Shown: positions 1 through 8,710, numbered from the stretch's first letter. The stretch is 64,000 bases of DNA from Streptomyces uncialis (GCF_001905345.1 NZ_LFBV01000007.1:186001-250000), one strand, 5' to 3'. The notes: a model not told the origin generated them from the letters alone. Numbers and translations: made by a program.

Positions 1-31
1 CCGCCGCCGGGGTCGCGGCCGGGCGACGGGC

Positions 32-1144
32 TCATCCTCGTGCCGCCGTGATCAGTTCGGCGAGCAGCGCCGCCCGGACCGGCATCGTGTCCACCACGAC
101 ATGCTCGTCGTCGGCGTGCGCGCCGCCCCCGACCGCGCCCAGCCCGTCCAGGGTCGGACAGCCCGCTCCCGCGGTGAAGTTGCCGTCGGACGCGCCACCG
201 ACCGCCGCGGCGGTGAGCGGCGGCAGCCCCAGGCGGGCCGCCGCTTCCTGGGCGAGGGTGAACAGCGCGGCGGACGCCTCCCGTTCGAGCGGCGGCCGGT
301 TGGGCCCGCCCCGGACCCGGAGCGAGGCGCCCGGGGTGCGGGCCGTCAGTGCCCGCAGCAGTTCGTCCACCTGCCGCTGCGCGGCGAGGGCCGGGACCCG
401 GACATCGACCTGGAACGTGGCCCGCGCGGGCACGGTGTTCCCGGTGGACCCCGCGGCGAGCACGGTCGGGGTGACCGTGGTCCGCCAGGAACCGTCGTAC
501 CCGTGGGACGTGTTGACGACCTCGGCGAGGGCGTCGACTGCCAGGATCTGACGGGCCGCCTCCACAGCGGCGTTCACGCCCTTCTCCGGTTCCAGGCCCG
601 CGTGCGCGGCCTTCCCCAGCACCTCCACCTCGTACCAGGAGGTGCCCTTGCGGGCGGTCTTGAGGGCACCGCCGTCGGCGGACGCCTCCAGCACGAACGT
701 CGCCGCGCAGCCCCGCGCGGCCTCCTCGATCAGGGCGCGCGAGGTCGTCGAACCGACCTCCTCGTCACCGGTGACCAGGACCCGCACCCCCTCCGGCGAC
801 GGCAGTGAGCCGAGCGCGTGGAACATCTGCACCAGCCCGGCCTTCATGTCGAAGACCCCCGGCCCCCGGGCGATCCCGTCGGTCACCGACCAGGGGTGGG
901 TGGCCAGTGAACCCATCGGCCACACCGTGTCGTGATGGCCCACGAGCAGTACCCGGGGCGTCCCGAAGGTCCAGCTCAGATGGGGGACGCCCGACACGGT
1001 CAGTACCTCGGGCGCGGTGCCCGTCAGTCGCGCGCCCTGCGCGGCGACGACCGCCGCGCTGCGTGTCACCGCCTCGTGGTCCGCCGAGAACGACTCGCAC
1101 AGCACGAGCTCTTCGAGATCCGCGAGCATCGCCGCCAGTTCCAT
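32..1144 (-). CDS. M20 family metallopeptidase (CPG2-like carboxypeptidase)
   Basis: 370-residue zinc-dependent exopeptidase of the M20/ArgE/CPG2 family, expected to hydrolyse a C-terminal residue or N-acyl group from a small substrate. Visible family motifs are the HHDTVWP metal-ligand segment near residue 69, FDMKAG with the bridging Asp near residue 98, the GDEEVGS catalytic Glu pair, a later GGASDG stretch and a C-terminal GGGAHADDEH with the last His ligand. The dimerisation insert lies between these. There is no signal peptide, so it is probably cytoplasmic. The ATG follows GGAGGAG with good spacing. It lies beside an M19 peptidase remnant and a D-aminoacylase operon, so a role in peptide or N-acyl amino-acid turnover is plausible; the substrate is unknown. 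Confidence 0.88.
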   Translation of the reverse strand: MELAAMLADLEELVLCESFSADHEAVTRSAAVVAAQGARLTGTAPEVLTVSGVPHLSWTFGTPRVLLVGHHDTVWPMGSLATHPWSVTDGIARGPGVFDMKAGLVQMFHALGSLPSPEGVRVLVTGDEEVGSTTSRALIEEAARGCAATFVLEASADGGALKTARKGTSWYEVEVLGKAAHAGLEPEKGVNAAVEAARQILAVDALAEVVNTSHGYDGSWRTTVTPTVLAAGSTGNTVPARATFQVDVRVPALAAQRQVDELLRALTARTPGASLRVRGGPNRPPLEREASAALFTLAQEAAARLGLPPLTAAAVGGASDGNFTAGAGCPTLDGLGAVGGGAHADDEHVVVDTMPVRAALLAELITAARG

Positions 1145-1256
1145 GGTCTCCTCCGTCTTCGTCGGCCCGGCTCCCCGGCCGGGTCCGGATGCCGTTCACC
1201 CGGGGTGCGTGGTGGCGGGCCGCCCGGCGAGGTGCGGCCCGCCGGTGTACGTACCC

Positions 1257-1679
1257 TTATCGGGGGCGGCCCAGTTCGGCGCGGAACAACCGGTGCACAT
1301 TGCCGCCGAGTACGGCTTCGACGTCCTTCTCCGGGTGGCCGCGCCGGATGAGCTCCGCCGTCACCAGCGGCAGGCCCGCCGGCCCTTCGAGACCCGGTAG
1401 CGCTTCCAGCGGATCGATGCCCTCGATACCGAAGTCCTCGCAGCACGGCGGTGTCACCTCGCTGATCACCTCGCGGACGAAGTCCGGCCCGAGACCGACG
1501 TGTGCCGTACCCGCGACGGACGCCACATGCTCGATGTGGTCCACCACCCGGGCCACGGTCCGCTCGGCGGGGTCGGCCGCGAGGAACCCGGGGAAGCAGT
1601 TGACGCAGATGACCCCGCCCGTCGCGGCGATCCCACGGATCTGCTCATCGTCAAGATTGTTAGTTGGTGGTGTACGCAA
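1257..1679 (-). pseudogene. C-terminal remnant of a membrane dipeptidase (peptidase M19)
   Basis: 140 codons that match only the last third of M19 (renal-type) dipeptidases, which usually run to 350-400 residues. What remains begins at the NLDDEQIRGIAATGG helix, followed by the HVGLGPDF barrel strand and a C-terminal GGNVHRLF motif. The N-terminal DGHND metal site and the bridging Glu are missing, so no dipeptidase activity is expected. The reading frame opens at a TTG in an unusually AT-rich patch (about 1648-1685), and no M19-like coding is visible upstream in any frame. This looks like a deletion scar. The alternative, a deliberately expressed short protein, seems unlikely because there is no good ribosome binding site. 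Confidence 0.75.
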
Positions 1680-1870
1680 AACACGGACGGAACGCGGACG
1701 GCGAGCGCGGACGGCGAGCGCGGACGTGGAGCGGTGGGGGAGGGGCGGACGGCAGCCCGACCGACGGGACCGGACCGTGCGACATCGCGCCCCGACGGTT
1801 GTGCGATCGCCAGGGCCATGCCGCGCGGTCCCGTCGTCCTGTCACCCGGTGGCGCCGACCGGTGACCCGC

Positions 1871-1960
1871 TCAGGCGTACCACCGGCTCACCGGGCGTAC
1901 CACCGGCTCACCGGGCGTACCACCGGCTCACCGGGCGTACCACCGGCTCATCGGCCGTAC
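1871..1960. repeat. 20-bp direct tandem repeat, about 4.5 copies
   Basis: The unit caccggctcaccgggcgtac occurs exactly at 1881-1900, 1901-1920 and 1921-1940. A degenerate fourth copy lies at 1941-1960 and half a copy at 1871-1880. It is in the gap between the truncated M19 gene and the DUF1059 gene. No coding function is apparent. Confidence 0.9.
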
Positions 1961-1967
1961 CGCCAGG

Positions 1968-2159
1968 TCAGGCGTGCTGCGGAACCTCGTCCTTCAGCAT
2001 GCCGCGGAGCTGGTCGCGCAGTTCCGGTGTGTTCTCGTGGCCGTGGACGGACGCCGCGTGTTCGGCGGCGGCGCGTACCACTTCCTCCTCCTCACCCGCG
2101 ATGGTGAGCGAGCAGTTCGACTCGCTGGGATAGTCCCTGCAATCGGCGACCTTGCGCAT
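1968..2159 (-). CDS. DUF1059 small protein
   Basis: 63-residue protein of the DUF1059 type, a family of small putative metal-binding proteins with an N-terminal MRKVADCRDYPS segment and a second Cys at SNCSLTI. An acidic helix (GEEEEVVRAAAEHA) and a HGH motif follow. Length and motif order match whole family members, so it appears complete. No signal peptide is present. The function of the family is not established; the conserved Cys and His residues are what suggest metal binding. It is transcribed away from the ABC-transporter operon and is probably monocistronic. Confidence 0.8.
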   Translation of the reverse strand: MRKVADCRDYPSESNCSLTIAGEEEEVVRAAAEHAASVHGHENTPELRDQLRGMLKDEVPQHA

Positions 2160-2490
2160 GATGTGCCTCCCGTCGGCGAACTGCCGGCGTCGCCGCTTCG
2201 GCGGTCGCCGGAACGGGAGGGCGGGGCAGATACGTCGTACTGTCCCTCCAGCCTCCCTCTTCTCACGCCCTGGCGAAAGCCCCGGACGCCCCGCGCGACC
2301 GGACGGACACCGCGGGTGGGACCTGGCGGCACACCGTGAAAAGGCGGCGACCCCGGGTGAGGTGCGGGCGGCTCCGCCGGGCCGGAGCGATACCGAAATC
2401 GACGCTCACCCGTGAATAGCTTCATCATCTTCCGCCCAGCCGCACCCGGCTGCCAGCATCAGCGCACTGTCACCGGTTCAGGGAGAAAAG
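2160..2490. other. Intergenic region carrying the upstream signals of the ABC operon
   Basis: 331 bases between divergent genes with no convincing coding sequence. It must hold promoters for both the DUF1059 gene and the operon starting at 2491. A GGGAGAAAAG ribosome binding site sits just before 2491. I see no clear operator palindrome. Confidence 0.5.
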
Positions 2491-3375
2491 ATGGCAAACC
2501 ACAGACGTCTGCGCGCTGTCGCGGCCCTCGCGGCGGTGGCCGCCCTGGCCGTCACCTCCTGCGGTCGCTCCGAGAAGGGGAGCGACGCGGGACCGGGCGC
2601 CTCCGCCGCCGAGGGGAAGACCGCCGAGGAACTCGTACCGGCGTCGTTCAGGAAGAGCGGGGTGCTGCGGGTGGCGACCGCCGTCGGCTACCCCCCGATG
2701 GAGATGTACAAGCCCGGCACCACCGAGCTGACCGGTGTGGACCCCGACCTCGCCCAGGCCGTCGCCGACGAACTCGGCCTCGAACTCAAGCTCACCAACG
2801 CCGCCTTCGACGGGCTGATCCCCGGGCTGAAGTCCAGCCGCTTCGACCTCGTGATGTCCTCCATGACCGACAGCCCCCAGCGACGCCAGGCCGTCGACTT
2901 CGTCGACTACTTCCGCACCGGCGGCGTGATCATGACCAAGAAGGGCAACCCGGAGGGCATCAAGACCCTGGACGACCTCTGCGGCAAGAACGTGGTCCTC
3001 GCCAAGGGCAGCTCCAACCTGGAGATCGGCCAGCAGAAGAACGCCGAGTGCGACCCCAAGATGCGGATCTCGCAGAGCGAGGACGCCCCCACCGGACTGC
3101 TCCAGCTGGAGAGCGGACGCGCGGTCGCCACCATCGTCGACTACCCCGTCGCCGCGATGTTCGCCAAGAAGAACCCCGCCTACCAGGTCCTTCCCACCCA
3201 GTACGGCGCCGCGCCCTGGGGCATCGCGGTGAACAAGGACCAGAGCGGTCTGCGGGACGCGGTCCAGAAGGCGCTGCAAGGGCTCATCGACAACGGCGGC
3301 TACAAGAAGATCCTCGACAAGTACGGGGTCGCGGACAGCGCCGTGCCGCGGGCCACCGTCAACGACGGCAAGTGA
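2491..3375 (+). CDS. Amino-acid ABC transporter substrate-binding lipoprotein (family 3)
   Basis: 294-residue extracytoplasmic binding protein. The N-terminus has a basic start, a hydrophobic run and a lipobox ending VTSC (Cys24), so it should be lipid-anchored outside the membrane. The mature part reads as a family 3 polar amino-acid binding protein: a GVLRVATAVGYPPMEM opening strand, the LTGVDPDLAQAVADELG helix, FDGLIPGLKSSRFDLVMSSM and a VDFVDYF hinge. Ligand identity cannot be read from sequence. The next genes are its permease and ATPase, then a D-aminoacylase and a serine hydrolase in the same operon, suggesting an N-acyl-D-amino acid or D-amino-acid ligand (inference). Confidence 0.92.
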   Translation: MANHRRLRAVAALAAVAALAVTSCGRSEKGSDAGPGASAAEGKTAEELVPASFRKSGVLRVATAVGYPPMEMYKPGTTELTGVDPDLAQAVADELGLELKLTNAAFDGLIPGLKSSRFDLVMSSMTDSPQRRQAVDFVDYFRTGGVIMTKKGNPEGIKTLDDLCGKNVVLAKGSSNLEIGQQKNAECDPKMRISQSEDAPTGLLQLESGRAVATIVDYPVAAMFAKKNPAYQVLPTQYGAAPWGIAVNKDQSGLRDAVQKALQGLIDNGGYKKILDKYGVADSAVPRATVNDGK

Positions 3376-3395
3376 GCCGGACGGTGGACAGGGAC

Positions 3396-4391
3396 ATGAC
3401 CCAGCTCAGCAAGACCGATCCCCCGGGCCCGGACGGCACCCATCCCCCCGGCCCCGCCGAGGTGAAGGGATCCGGCGCGGCCAGCGGCGTCCCCGACGAC
3501 GAGTTCGCCTTCCGGGTCACCCGCCGCCCCCGCCCCGCCCGCTGGTTCGCGGTCCTCGCGGCCGTCCTGGTCACGGTGTGGCTCGGCTACACCGTCGTCG
3601 TCAACCCCAACCTCCACTGGGACGTCATCGCCGACCACCAGTTCGACGCGGTGATCCTCGAAGGGCTCTGGGTCACCGTCCAGCTCACCCTCGTCTCGAT
3701 GACCGCCGGCATCGTCATCGGCGTCGCCGTCGCGGTGATGCAGCTCTCCGAGAACCCCGTCCTGCGGGTCACCGCGAGCGCCTACACCTGGTTCTTCCGG
3801 GGCACGCCCCTGCTCGTCCAGCTCATCTTCTGGTTCAATCTGGCACTGCTGTTCCCCGTGATCAGCATCGGTGTCCCCTTCGACGGACCCAAGCTCGTCG
3901 AATGGCAGACCAACGCGGTCATCACCGGGTTCGTCGCCGCGCTGCTCGGCCTGTCCATCAACGAGGGCGCCTACCTCGCCGAGATCGTCCGCGCCGGTAT
4001 CCAGAGCGTCGACCCGGGCCAGCGCGAGGCCGGGGCCACCCTCGGCATGTCGAACCGGCAGATCCTCGCGCGGGTCATCCTGCCCCAGGCCATGCGGGTC
4101 ATCATCCCGCCGTTCGGCAACCAGTTCATCTCCATGCTGAAGACCACCTCCCTGGTATCCGTCATCGCGGGCGCCGACCTCATGACCGTCTCCCAGCATC
4201 TGTACCTCGCCAACTTCGAGGTCATCGCGCTGCTGATGGTCGCCTCCCTCTGGTACCTGGCCCTCACCACCGTCGCCAGCGTCGCCCAGCACTTCATCGA
4301 ACGCCGCTACAGCCCCGGCGCCGCACCCCTGCGCCGCAGGATGCTCACCAACCTCGTCCCCGGGCGCACCGGCAAGGGAGCCGCCTCATGA
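3396..4391 (+). CDS. Amino-acid ABC transporter permease (His/Glu/Gln/Arg type)
   Basis: 331-residue inner-membrane permease. A roughly 50-residue polar, Pro-rich N-terminal tail precedes five or more hydrophobic segments. The family EAA loop is visible as EAGATLGMSNRQILARVILP, followed by AMRVIIPPFGNQF and MLKTTSLVSVIAG, typical of HisM/GlnP-class permeases. It presumably works as a homodimer with the ATPase at 4388. The start is uncertain: the ATG at 3396 has AGGGA almost touching it, and an in-frame GTG at 3384 is possible. It overlaps the ATPase gene by ATGA (4388-4391), indicating translational coupling. Confidence 0.9.
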   Translation: MTQLSKTDPPGPDGTHPPGPAEVKGSGAASGVPDDEFAFRVTRRPRPARWFAVLAAVLVTVWLGYTVVVNPNLHWDVIADHQFDAVILEGLWVTVQLTLVSMTAGIVIGVAVAVMQLSENPVLRVTASAYTWFFRGTPLLVQLIFWFNLALLFPVISIGVPFDGPKLVEWQTNAVITGFVAALLGLSINEGAYLAEIVRAGIQSVDPGQREAGATLGMSNRQILARVILPQAMRVIIPPFGNQFISMLKTTSLVSVIAGADLMTVSQHLYLANFEVIALLMVASLWYLALTTVASVAQHFIERRYSPGAAPLRRRMLTNLVPGRTGKGAAS

Positions 4392-5161
4392 ACGACCTCG
4401 TCCTGCGGGCCCGAGCGGTCCGCAAACGGTTCGCCGACACCGAGGTGCTGCGCGGTATCGACCTGGAGGTCCGGTCCGGCGAGGTGCTGTGCGTCATCGG
4501 CCCCTCCGGCTCCGGCAAGTCCACCCTGCTGCGCTGCTTCAACCATCTGGAGCGCATCGACGCCGGCCGCGTATGGGTCGACGGCGAACTCGTCGGCTAC
4601 GAACAGCACGGCACCTCCGGCCGGGTCCTGCGCGAACGGCGCGAGAAGGAGATCCGGGCCCAGCGCGAACGCGTCGGCATGGTGTTCCAGCGCTTCCACC
4701 TCTTCCCGCACCGCACCGCCGTCCAGAACGTCATGGAAGGCCCCGTCGTCGTCAAACGCCGCCCCCGCGCCGACGCCGAGCGCCGCGCCCGGGAACTCCT
4801 CGACCGGGTCGGACTCGCCGACCGCGCCGACCACTACCCCGCTCAGCTCTCCGGCGGCCAGCAGCAGCGCGTCGCCATCGCCCGCGCCCTCGCCATGGAC
4901 CCCACCCTGATGCTCTTCGACGAACCCACCTCCGCCCTCGACCCCGAACTCGTCGGGGAGGTCCTCGGCGTCATGCAGGACCTCGCCCGCAGCGGGATGA
5001 CGATGATCGTCGTCACCCATGAGATGGGCTTCGCCCGTGAGGTGGCCGACCGCGTCGTCTTCATGGACGAGGGACTCGTCGTGGAGTCCGGACACCCCGA
5101 CGAACTGTTCACCGCGCCGCGGCACGACCGCACCCGGGCCTTCCTCTCGACGGTGCTGTGA
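4388..5161 (+). CDS. Amino-acid ABC transporter ATP-binding protein
   Basis: 257-residue ABC ATPase that energises the importer encoded just upstream. The Walker A motif GPSGSGKST lies near residue 38, followed by a Q-loop in VGMVFQRFHLFPH, the signature LSGGQQQR, Walker B LMLFDEPTSALDP and the switch His in VVTHEM. Length and layout match GlnQ/HisP-like subunits, with one short insertion (EQHGTSGRVLRERREKE) after the first lobe. Start and stop overlap both neighbours (ATGA upstream, TGATG downstream), so the operon is tightly coupled. Confidence 0.94.
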   Translation: MNDLVLRARAVRKRFADTEVLRGIDLEVRSGEVLCVIGPSGSGKSTLLRCFNHLERIDAGRVWVDGELVGYEQHGTSGRVLRERREKEIRAQRERVGMVFQRFHLFPHRTAVQNVMEGPVVVKRRPRADAERRARELLDRVGLADRADHYPAQLSGGQQQRVAIARALAMDPTLMLFDEPTSALDPELVGEVLGVMQDLARSGMTMIVVTHEMGFAREVADRVVFMDEGLVVESGHPDELFTAPRHDRTRAFLSTVL

Positions 5162-6774
5162 TGGGCGCTCCCCTCGATCTGCTGCTGCGCGGCGGCACGG
5201 TCGTCGACGGAACCGGCGCTGCCGCCCGCCGCGCCGACATCGGCGTCCGCGCCGGACGGGTCACCCTGCTGCCCACCGGCGCGCCCGCCACGGCCCTGAC
5301 CACACTGGACGTCACCGGACGGACCGTCACCCCCGGTTTCATCGACGTGCACACCCACTCCGACGCCCTGGCGGTGCCGCAGGACACCGAGGACCCCTCG
5401 GTGGAGACCCTGCGGCTCGCGCCCCTCCTCCAGGGCGTCACCACGGAGATCGCCGGGAACTGCGGCTCCAGCCTCTTCCCCGCGCTGCCCGAACGCCTCG
5501 GCGGCCTCGCCGGACATCTGCGGGTCACCTTCGGGCTCGGACCGCTCCCACCCGCCGCCGACTTCACCGCCTTCGCCGCCGGCCAGGCCCCCGCGCTGCG
5601 CGCCACCCATCTCGCGTCCCTCGTCGGCCACGGCACCCTCCGCGCCGGGGTCATGGGCTTCGACGACCGCGCCCCCACGGACACCGAACTGCGCACCATG
5701 TGCGACCTGCTCGACCGGTCCCTCACCCAGGGCGCCGCCGGACTGTCCACCGGCCTCATCTACCCGCCCGGCACCTACGCGGACACCGACGAGATCGTCG
5801 CCCTCGCCCGGATCGCCGCCCGGCACGGCAAGCCGTACGTGACCCATCTGCGCGACGAGATGTCCGGGATCGACACCGCGCTGGAGGAAGCCCTCCACAT
5901 AGCCGTCCGCTCCGGCGCCCCGCTCCAGATCTCCCACCACAAGACCGCCGGACGCCACGCCTGGGGCGCCACCCTGCGTACCCTGCCCAGACTGGAACAG
6001 GCCCGGGCGGAGGGAGTGGACGTGCTCTGCGACGTGTACCCGTACACCGCGGGCAGCACCGTCCTGCACGCCATGCTGCCGCCCTGGGCCAACGAAGGCG
6101 GCATCCCGGCGCTGCTGGCCCGGCTGTGGGACGACGCGGTACGTGAGCGGGTCCGCCGCGACATCGCCGGAGGCGTCGCGGGCTGGGAGAACACCGTCGG
6201 CAACGGCGGCTGGGACCTCATCGCCGTCGCCGCCGCCCCCACCCACCCGAACATCCAGGGCCGCCGGATCGCCGACCTCGCGGCCGAACGCGCCGTCGAC
6301 CCCGTCGACTACGTCGCCGACCTCCTGCTCGCCGAGGAGGGCGAGGTGACGATCATCAGCCACTCGATGCGCGAGGACGACGTACGCCGTGTCATCGCCA
6401 GCCCGCTCGCCATGATCGGGTCCGACGGCGTCCCCAAACCGGGCCGCCCCCACCCGCGCTGGGCGGGCAGCTTCACCCGGGTCCTCGGCCGCTACGGACG
6501 CGACGAAGGACTCCTCACCCTGGAGAACGCCGTCCACAAGATGACCGGACTGCCCGCCGCCCGCTTCGGACTCACCGGCCGCGGCACCATCCGGGACGGC
6601 GCCCACGCCGACCTGGTCGTGCTCGACCCCGCCACCGTCCGCGACCGGGCCACCTTCGACAGCCCGCTGCTCGCGCCCGAAGGCATCGGCACCGTCGTGG
6701 TCGCCGGCCGGCTCGCCGTCCACGACGGACGGCCCACCGGGGTCCGGGCCGGACAGGTGGTGGGGGTGCGATGA
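5161..6774 (+). CDS. N-acyl-D-amino-acid deacylase (D-aminoacylase)
   Basis: 537-residue amidohydrolase-superfamily enzyme expected to release D-amino acids from N-acyl-D-amino acids in the cytoplasm. Diagnostic motifs are PGFIDVHTHSD (first metal His pair), GNCGSS with the conserved Cys ligand, THLRDEM, QISHHKTAG, and the D-aminoacylase-specific GSDGVPKPGRPHPRW near the C-terminus. The family length (480-540) is matched. The ATG overlaps the ATPase stop as TGATG; a GTG three bases earlier is also possible. Being fused into an amino-acid importer operon suggests it processes the imported ligand. A dihydropyrimidinase or dipeptidase role is less likely given the GSDG-PHPR motif. Confidence 0.9.
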   Translation: MGAPLDLLLRGGTVVDGTGAAARRADIGVRAGRVTLLPTGAPATALTTLDVTGRTVTPGFIDVHTHSDALAVPQDTEDPSVETLRLAPLLQGVTTEIAGNCGSSLFPALPERLGGLAGHLRVTFGLGPLPPAADFTAFAAGQAPALRATHLASLVGHGTLRAGVMGFDDRAPTDTELRTMCDLLDRSLTQGAAGLSTGLIYPPGTYADTDEIVALARIAARHGKPYVTHLRDEMSGIDTALEEALHIAVRSGAPLQISHHKTAGRHAWGATLRTLPRLEQARAEGVDVLCDVYPYTAGSTVLHAMLPPWANEGGIPALLARLWDDAVRERVRRDIAGGVAGWENTVGNGGWDLIAVAAAPTHPNIQGRRIADLAAERAVDPVDYVADLLLAEEGEVTIISHSMREDDVRRVIASPLAMIGSDGVPKPGRPHPRWAGSFTRVLGRYGRDEGLLTLENAVHKMTGLPAARFGLTGRGTIRDGAHADLVVLDPATVRDRATFDSPLLAPEGIGTVVVAGRLAVHDGRPTGVRAGQVVGVR

Positions 6775-7613
6775 GCCTCGACCGTGTCGTCGCGGCGGCC
6801 GGCCGGTCCGCCGCGCTCCCGCTGGTCCTCGCCGTCCACGCCGTCGATGTCGACACCGGCGAGAGCGTCGGCGCCCACGACGAGGCCGTCCTGCCCGTCG
6901 CCTCCGCGTCGAAACTGCTGCTCCTCGCGGAGATCGCCCGGCGCCTCGACACCGGTGAGCTGCGCCCCGACCGTCCCGTCGACCTCCTCGACGAGGACCG
7001 GACGGGCGGCACCGGGCTGCTGTCCCGGTTCGGCCGGACCGGCTGGAGTGTCGAGGACCTGTGCTGGCTGACCGCCTCCGTCAGCGACAACACCGCCACC
7101 AACGCGTTGTTGCGGCTCGTCGGGCGGGAGTCCACCGCACGGCTCGCCGTGGAGCTGGGACTACGGCGGCTCACCCTGCACGACTACGTGCGTGACGTAC
7201 GGGGTCCCGGGGTGCCGCCGGTCTTCGCCACGGGGACCGCGCGGGATCTGGCCCTGCTGGTGGCACACGCGGCCAGGGGCTCGATGGTGACGCCCGGGGC
7301 GTCCGCCCGGCTGCTGCGCTGGATGCGCGCGAACACGGACCACGGGCTCGTACCCGCGCTCATCTCCCACGACCCCTACGCGGAGTGCTTCCCCGAGCGG
7401 CCGGCCGGAGGACTGCTCGTGGCCAACAAGACCGGTACGGACGCGGGGGTGCGCGCCGACGCGGGGCTGCTGATCGGAGCCCGGCGGCTGGCGTACGCGG
7501 CGGTCGCGCACTGGGACACCGGACTGGGACCGAGCACGGAACGGGCGGCCGTCCACGCGATCCGCGACATCGGCCGCACCCTGGAGTCCTACGCCCTCAC
7601 TCCACGCCCCTGA
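6771..7613 (+). CDS. Class A beta-lactamase-fold serine hydrolase
   Basis: 280-residue protein with the three penicillin-recognising motifs in order: SASK (active Ser with SxxK) near residue 46, SDN near residue 104, and KTG in NKTGTD near residue 222. An Omega-loop-like region follows TLHDYVRD. There is no signal peptide, unlike secreted beta-lactamases and DD-carboxypeptidases, so it probably acts in the cytoplasm. It starts four bases inside the D-aminoacylase gene and ends the operon. Possible roles are a D-aminopeptidase, an esterase or a beta-lactamase; the operon context favours hydrolysis of a D-residue peptide (inference). The 3' end overlaps the convergent DJ-1 gene by 25 bp. Confidence 0.85.
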   Translation: MSLDRVVAAAGRSAALPLVLAVHAVDVDTGESVGAHDEAVLPVASASKLLLLAEIARRLDTGELRPDRPVDLLDEDRTGGTGLLSRFGRTGWSVEDLCWLTASVSDNTATNALLRLVGRESTARLAVELGLRRLTLHDYVRDVRGPGVPPVFATGTARDLALLVAHAARGSMVTPGASARLLRWMRANTDHGLVPALISHDPYAECFPERPAGGLLVANKTGTDAGVRADAGLLIGARRLAYAAVAHWDTGLGPSTERAAVHAIRDIGRTLESYALTPRP

Positions 7614-8287
7614 CCCGGCCGGGCCGCGCCCGTGCGTGCACCAGGACCGCCGATCAGCCCCAGCGTGCGGGCCCGTTCGAGAACCTCGGCCGGAGCCTTG
7701 GCCACCGAGCCGGTGTCGAAGGGGGGTTGCGGGTCGTACTCGGTGTAGAGCTGTATCGCCTGGGCGGTCAGGTCGTCGCTGAGCAGCGCGGCCAGCCGCA
7801 CGGCCATGTCGATACCGGAGGAGACCCCGGCCGAGGTGATCACCCGGTCGTGCCGGACCACCCGCTCGGCGGTGTAGACGGCGCCGTACGACTCCAGTTC
7901 GGCGACCGCGTCCCAGTGGGTGGTGGCCGTCAGCCCGTCCAGCAGACCTGCCGCGCCGAGCACCAGGGAACCGGTGCAGACCGAGGTGGTGAAGCGGGTG
8001 CCGGTATGGACGCGGCGCACCCAGTCGAGGAAACCGGCGTCGGCCACCATGGTCTGGAAGCTGCCCCCGCCCGGTATCAGCAGGACGTCGCAGCGCTCCA
8101 CCTCGGTGTACCCGGTCGGCACATGCACCGGCAACGACCCCAACACGTCCCGCACCAGACCGGGTTCGGCCGTCACGAACCGCACGGTGGCACCGGGCAC
8201 ATAGGCGAGGATCTCGTAGGGCCCGATCGCGTCAAGCGGCTCGAAGTCGTCGAAGAGGGGGATCACGATGTCCATGCGCCGCAGCAT
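7589..8287 (-). CDS. DJ-1/PfpI family protein (GATase1-like)
   Basis: 232-residue protein of the DJ-1/ThiJ/PfpI superfamily. The opening strand MDIVIPLFDDFEPLDAIGPY is characteristic. The nucleophile elbow reads TSVCTGSLVLGAAGLLDG with the conserved Cys, and THWDAVAEL supplies the usual His. Members include isonitrile hydratase-like and AraC-associated forms, and this sequence resembles the isonitrile hydratase/ThiJ subgroup, but activity cannot be assigned. The start at 8287 has GGTGG close by; a Met four codons in is an alternative. It converges on, and overlaps by 25 bp, the serine hydrolase gene. Confidence 0.85.
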   Translation of the reverse strand: MLRRMDIVIPLFDDFEPLDAIGPYEILAYVPGATVRFVTAEPGLVRDVLGSLPVHVPTGYTEVERCDVLLIPGGGSFQTMVADAGFLDWVRRVHTGTRFTTSVCTGSLVLGAAGLLDGLTATTHWDAVAELESYGAVYTAERVVRHDRVITSAGVSSGIDMAVRLAALLSDDLTAQAIQLYTEYDPQPPFDTGSVAKAPAEVLERARTLGLIGGPGARTGAARPGQGRGVRA

Positions 8288-8400
8288 AACCACCAGATCA
8301 GCCCCACCAGGAGCCCCGTCCGCCGACCACGAAGTACCCAGGGCCGCAGAACCAAGTACGCCCACGAACGAGTACCGAGGAACGCGAGGAACAGCGCGAA

Positions 8401-8680
8401 CCCACCGAGCGACGGCACAGGACGAATCGCGCCGAGCACGGGCTACTCAGGGGCGCGGGGAACTGCGCACCCACGGACGACCCGCACGGGACAAGCTACG
8501 GCCACAGGCACAAACCCAGGGGCGCGGGGAACCGCGCAATCCCACCGAGCGACGGCACTGGACGAATCGCGCCGAGCACGGAGTACCCAGGGGCGCGGGG
8601 AACTGCGCACCCACGGACGACCCGCACGGGACAAGCTACGGCCACAAGGACAAACCCAGGGGCGCGAGGAACAGCGCAAG
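8401..8680. repeat. 140-bp tandem duplication built from a Streptomyces intergenic repeat
   Basis: Positions 8401-8540 and 8541-8680 align with an exact 140-base period and only scattered differences. Inside each are two copies of a shorter module around caggggcgcggggaactgcg, giving four modules starting near 8449, 8517, 8589 and 8657. A weaker fifth lies near 8380-8400. This kind of GGGGCGCGGGGAACTGCGC element is familiar from the 3' flanks of Streptomyces genes. The block fills the 423-base gap between the DJ-1 and LysR genes, and I see no gene in it. Confidence 0.85.
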
Positions 8681-8710
8681 CACTCACGGGCTCCGTGAAG
8701 AGAGAGACCG

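Noticed and set aside
2412..3395. Single long frame fusing the 5' leader to the permease gene
   Set aside because: The stretch before 3396 is out of frame with the well-supported binding-protein gene, which occupies the same bases.
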